DNA of 64,000 nucleotides, taken from Colletes latitarsis (Eukaryota > Arthropoda > Insecta > Hymenoptera > Colletidae). The first letter of the stretch is position 1, and the number at the start of each line of letters is the position of its first letter. A program made the translations under genes and the position numbers. Below, in pieces: positions 63,288 to 64,000 of the stretch. The notes beneath the pieces were generated by a model. The model made no database searches, had not been told where the DNA came from, and saw only the letters and a list, made by a program, of their open reading frames with translations. The stretch is from contig NC_135136.1 in assembly GCF_051014445.1 (NCBI RefSeq), positions 17,936,001-18,000,000 on the forward strand, read 5' to 3'.

Positions 63288-64000
63288 AGGTTTAATTGAA
63301 TGTTTCAGTGTGGTACCACATTACTACGTGATCCAAACCACAAAAAACCCAGGATCCGTTCAACAAGTATGTGACGAATGCGAAAGTATGTGTATGATGA
63401 GGGCAAATCCCAGGCCTAACCTAGATCTAACATGCGTTATCCTCAAGAATATTGATCGAAACCAGGTTTAATGACTGTTTCAGTGTGCTACCACATTACT
63501 ACGTGATCCAAAGCAGAAAAAACCAAGGATCCGTTCAACAAGTATGTGAAGAATGCGAAAGTATGTGTCTGATGAGGGAAAATCCCAGGCCTAACCTAGA
63601 CCTAACATGCGTTATCCGCAAAAATATTGATCGAAACCAGGTTTAATGGACTGTTTCAGTGTGGTACCACATTACTACGTGATCCAAACTAGAAAAAACC
63701 CAGGATCTGTTCAACAAGTATGTGGAAAACGCGAAAGTATGACCCTGATGAGGGCAAATCCCGGGCCTAACCCAGACCTAACATGCGTTATCCTCTAAAA
63801 TATTTATCAAGACCAGGTTTAATTGAATGTTTCAGTGTGGTACCACATTACTACGTGATCCAAACCACAAAAAACCCAGGATCCGTTCAACAAGTATGTG
63901 ACGAATGCGAAAGTATGTGTATGATGAGGGCAAATCCCAGGCCTAACCTAGATCTAACATGCGTTATCCTCAAGAATATTGATCGAAACCAGGTTTAATG
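63240..64000 (+). repeat. Three-monomer duplication at the right edge (527 bp shift)
   Basis: The stretch at 63,240-63,473 recurs at 63,767-64,000 with a 527 bp shift (63,256/63,783). Shared marks are AAAGTATGTGTATGATG and ATCCTCAAGAATATTGATCG. The array continues past the window edge, so the full size of this unit cannot be judged. Confidence 0.78.

Larger units (their letters stand above)
1..64000 (+). repeat. Tandem satellite array, ~176 bp monomer, ~363 copies
   Basis: The sequence is a continuous head-to-tail repeat. Monomer starts (AGGTTTAAT or a close variant) fall at 1, 178, 355, 531 and so on to about 63,991, giving 363 units averaging 176.3 bp; single units are mostly 176-177 bp. 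Every stretch I read matches the monomer in the same orientation; no unique DNA, transposon or inversion interrupts it. Conserved blocks in order are GTTTCAGTGTGGTACCACAT, TACGTGATCCAAACC, a short A-tract, CAACAAGTATGTGAAGAA, TGCGAAAGTATG, CTGATGAGGGCAAATCCCAG, CCTAACATGCGTTATCCTCT and AAAATATTGATCGAAACC. Nucleosome-scale monomers with higher-order structure are typical of centromeric or pericentromeric satellites, so that location is inferred. I do not recognise the family. Confidence 0.98.
30710..64000 (+). repeat. Domain 3: class C-rich block
   Basis: This domain holds about 189 monomers. Class C units are frequent, commonly every third monomer, and are often followed by a class A variant with AAACCTGAAAAAATCCAGG. 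Class B units are fewer and occur mainly in the higher-order units. Local multimers include a 3-mer pair at 31.3-32.4 kb, a three-monomer block repeated 6 monomers apart at 34.2-35.8 kb, a partial duplication at 36.1-36.7 kb with a 352 bp shift, a 27-mer at 36.9-45.7 kb and the triple 21/22-mer at 47.6-58.5 kb. The last 5.5 kb is more diverged again. Confidence 0.85.

Noticed and set aside
1435..63998. Dozens of open frames of 60-140 codons on the plus strand with near-identical products (starting MRYPLKYLSRPGLIECF or similar)
   Set aside because: Each is the satellite monomer read in one frame. Copies shift frame every 176 bp, end at the same TAA in CCTCTAAAA, and lack any promoter, codon bias or recognisable domain. 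The longer ones arise where small indels join two frames.
1..64000. CRISPR array
   Set aside because: The repeats are about 176 bp, directly adjacent and variable, with no short identical repeats separated by unique spacers and no cas genes.

Overview
The whole 64 kb window is one uninterrupted tandem satellite array. A unit of about 176 bp repeats head to tail on one strand from the first base to the last. In the phase used here a monomer begins AGGTTTAAT; one starts at base 1 and another at about base 63,991, which fits 363 monomers averaging 176.3 bp. I found no protein-coding gene, RNA gene, transposon, CRISPR array, unique spacer or inverted block. The many 60-140 codon open frames are all translations of the same repeat and should not be annotated as genes.

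A megabase-style, nucleosome-length satellite with higher-order structure indicates a eukaryotic nuclear genome, most likely centromeric or pericentromeric (possibly subtelomeric) heterochromatin. I do not recognise the monomer as a named family (it is not human alpha satellite, Arabidopsis pAL1, Brassica CentBr, maize CentC or rice CentO) and cannot name the species. CpG sites are largely retained.

Three monomer classes can be told apart by eye. Class A carries GGATCTGTTCAACAAGTATG in its middle. Class B carries ACTACAGGATCCAAACTAG, then AGAATCTGGCCATCAAG. Class C carries GCCCTGGATCTAGCCATC. Their distribution divides the window into three domains. (1) Bases 1 to about 12.56 kb are mixed and relatively diverged, with older partial duplications. 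(2) About 12.57-30.71 kb is an A+B block homogenised by large recent duplications: a 7,053 bp shift (40 monomers), a tandem 3,703 bp pair (21 monomers) and a tandem 1,234 bp pair (7 monomers). (3) About 30.71-64 kb is rich in class C, with a 3-monomer sub-rhythm (528-529 bp), a 27-monomer (4,758 bp) duplication, and three tandem copies of a 21/22-monomer unit (3,877, 3,701 and about 3,240 bp).

Within the monomer, several small structures recur: a 12 bp perfect palindrome TGTGGTACCACA, an 11 bp inverted repeat AAACCAGGTTT at the monomer junction, an internal 11 bp direct repeat (CCTAGACCTAA/CCCAGACCTAA) and a Pol III B-box-like GATCGAAAC. The value of the window lies in its record of satellite evolution: nested higher-order repeats, hybrid monomers that mark exchange points, and a monomer that lost exactly one 11 bp sub-repeat. 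All breakpoints are by-eye estimates, usually good to a few tens of bases.
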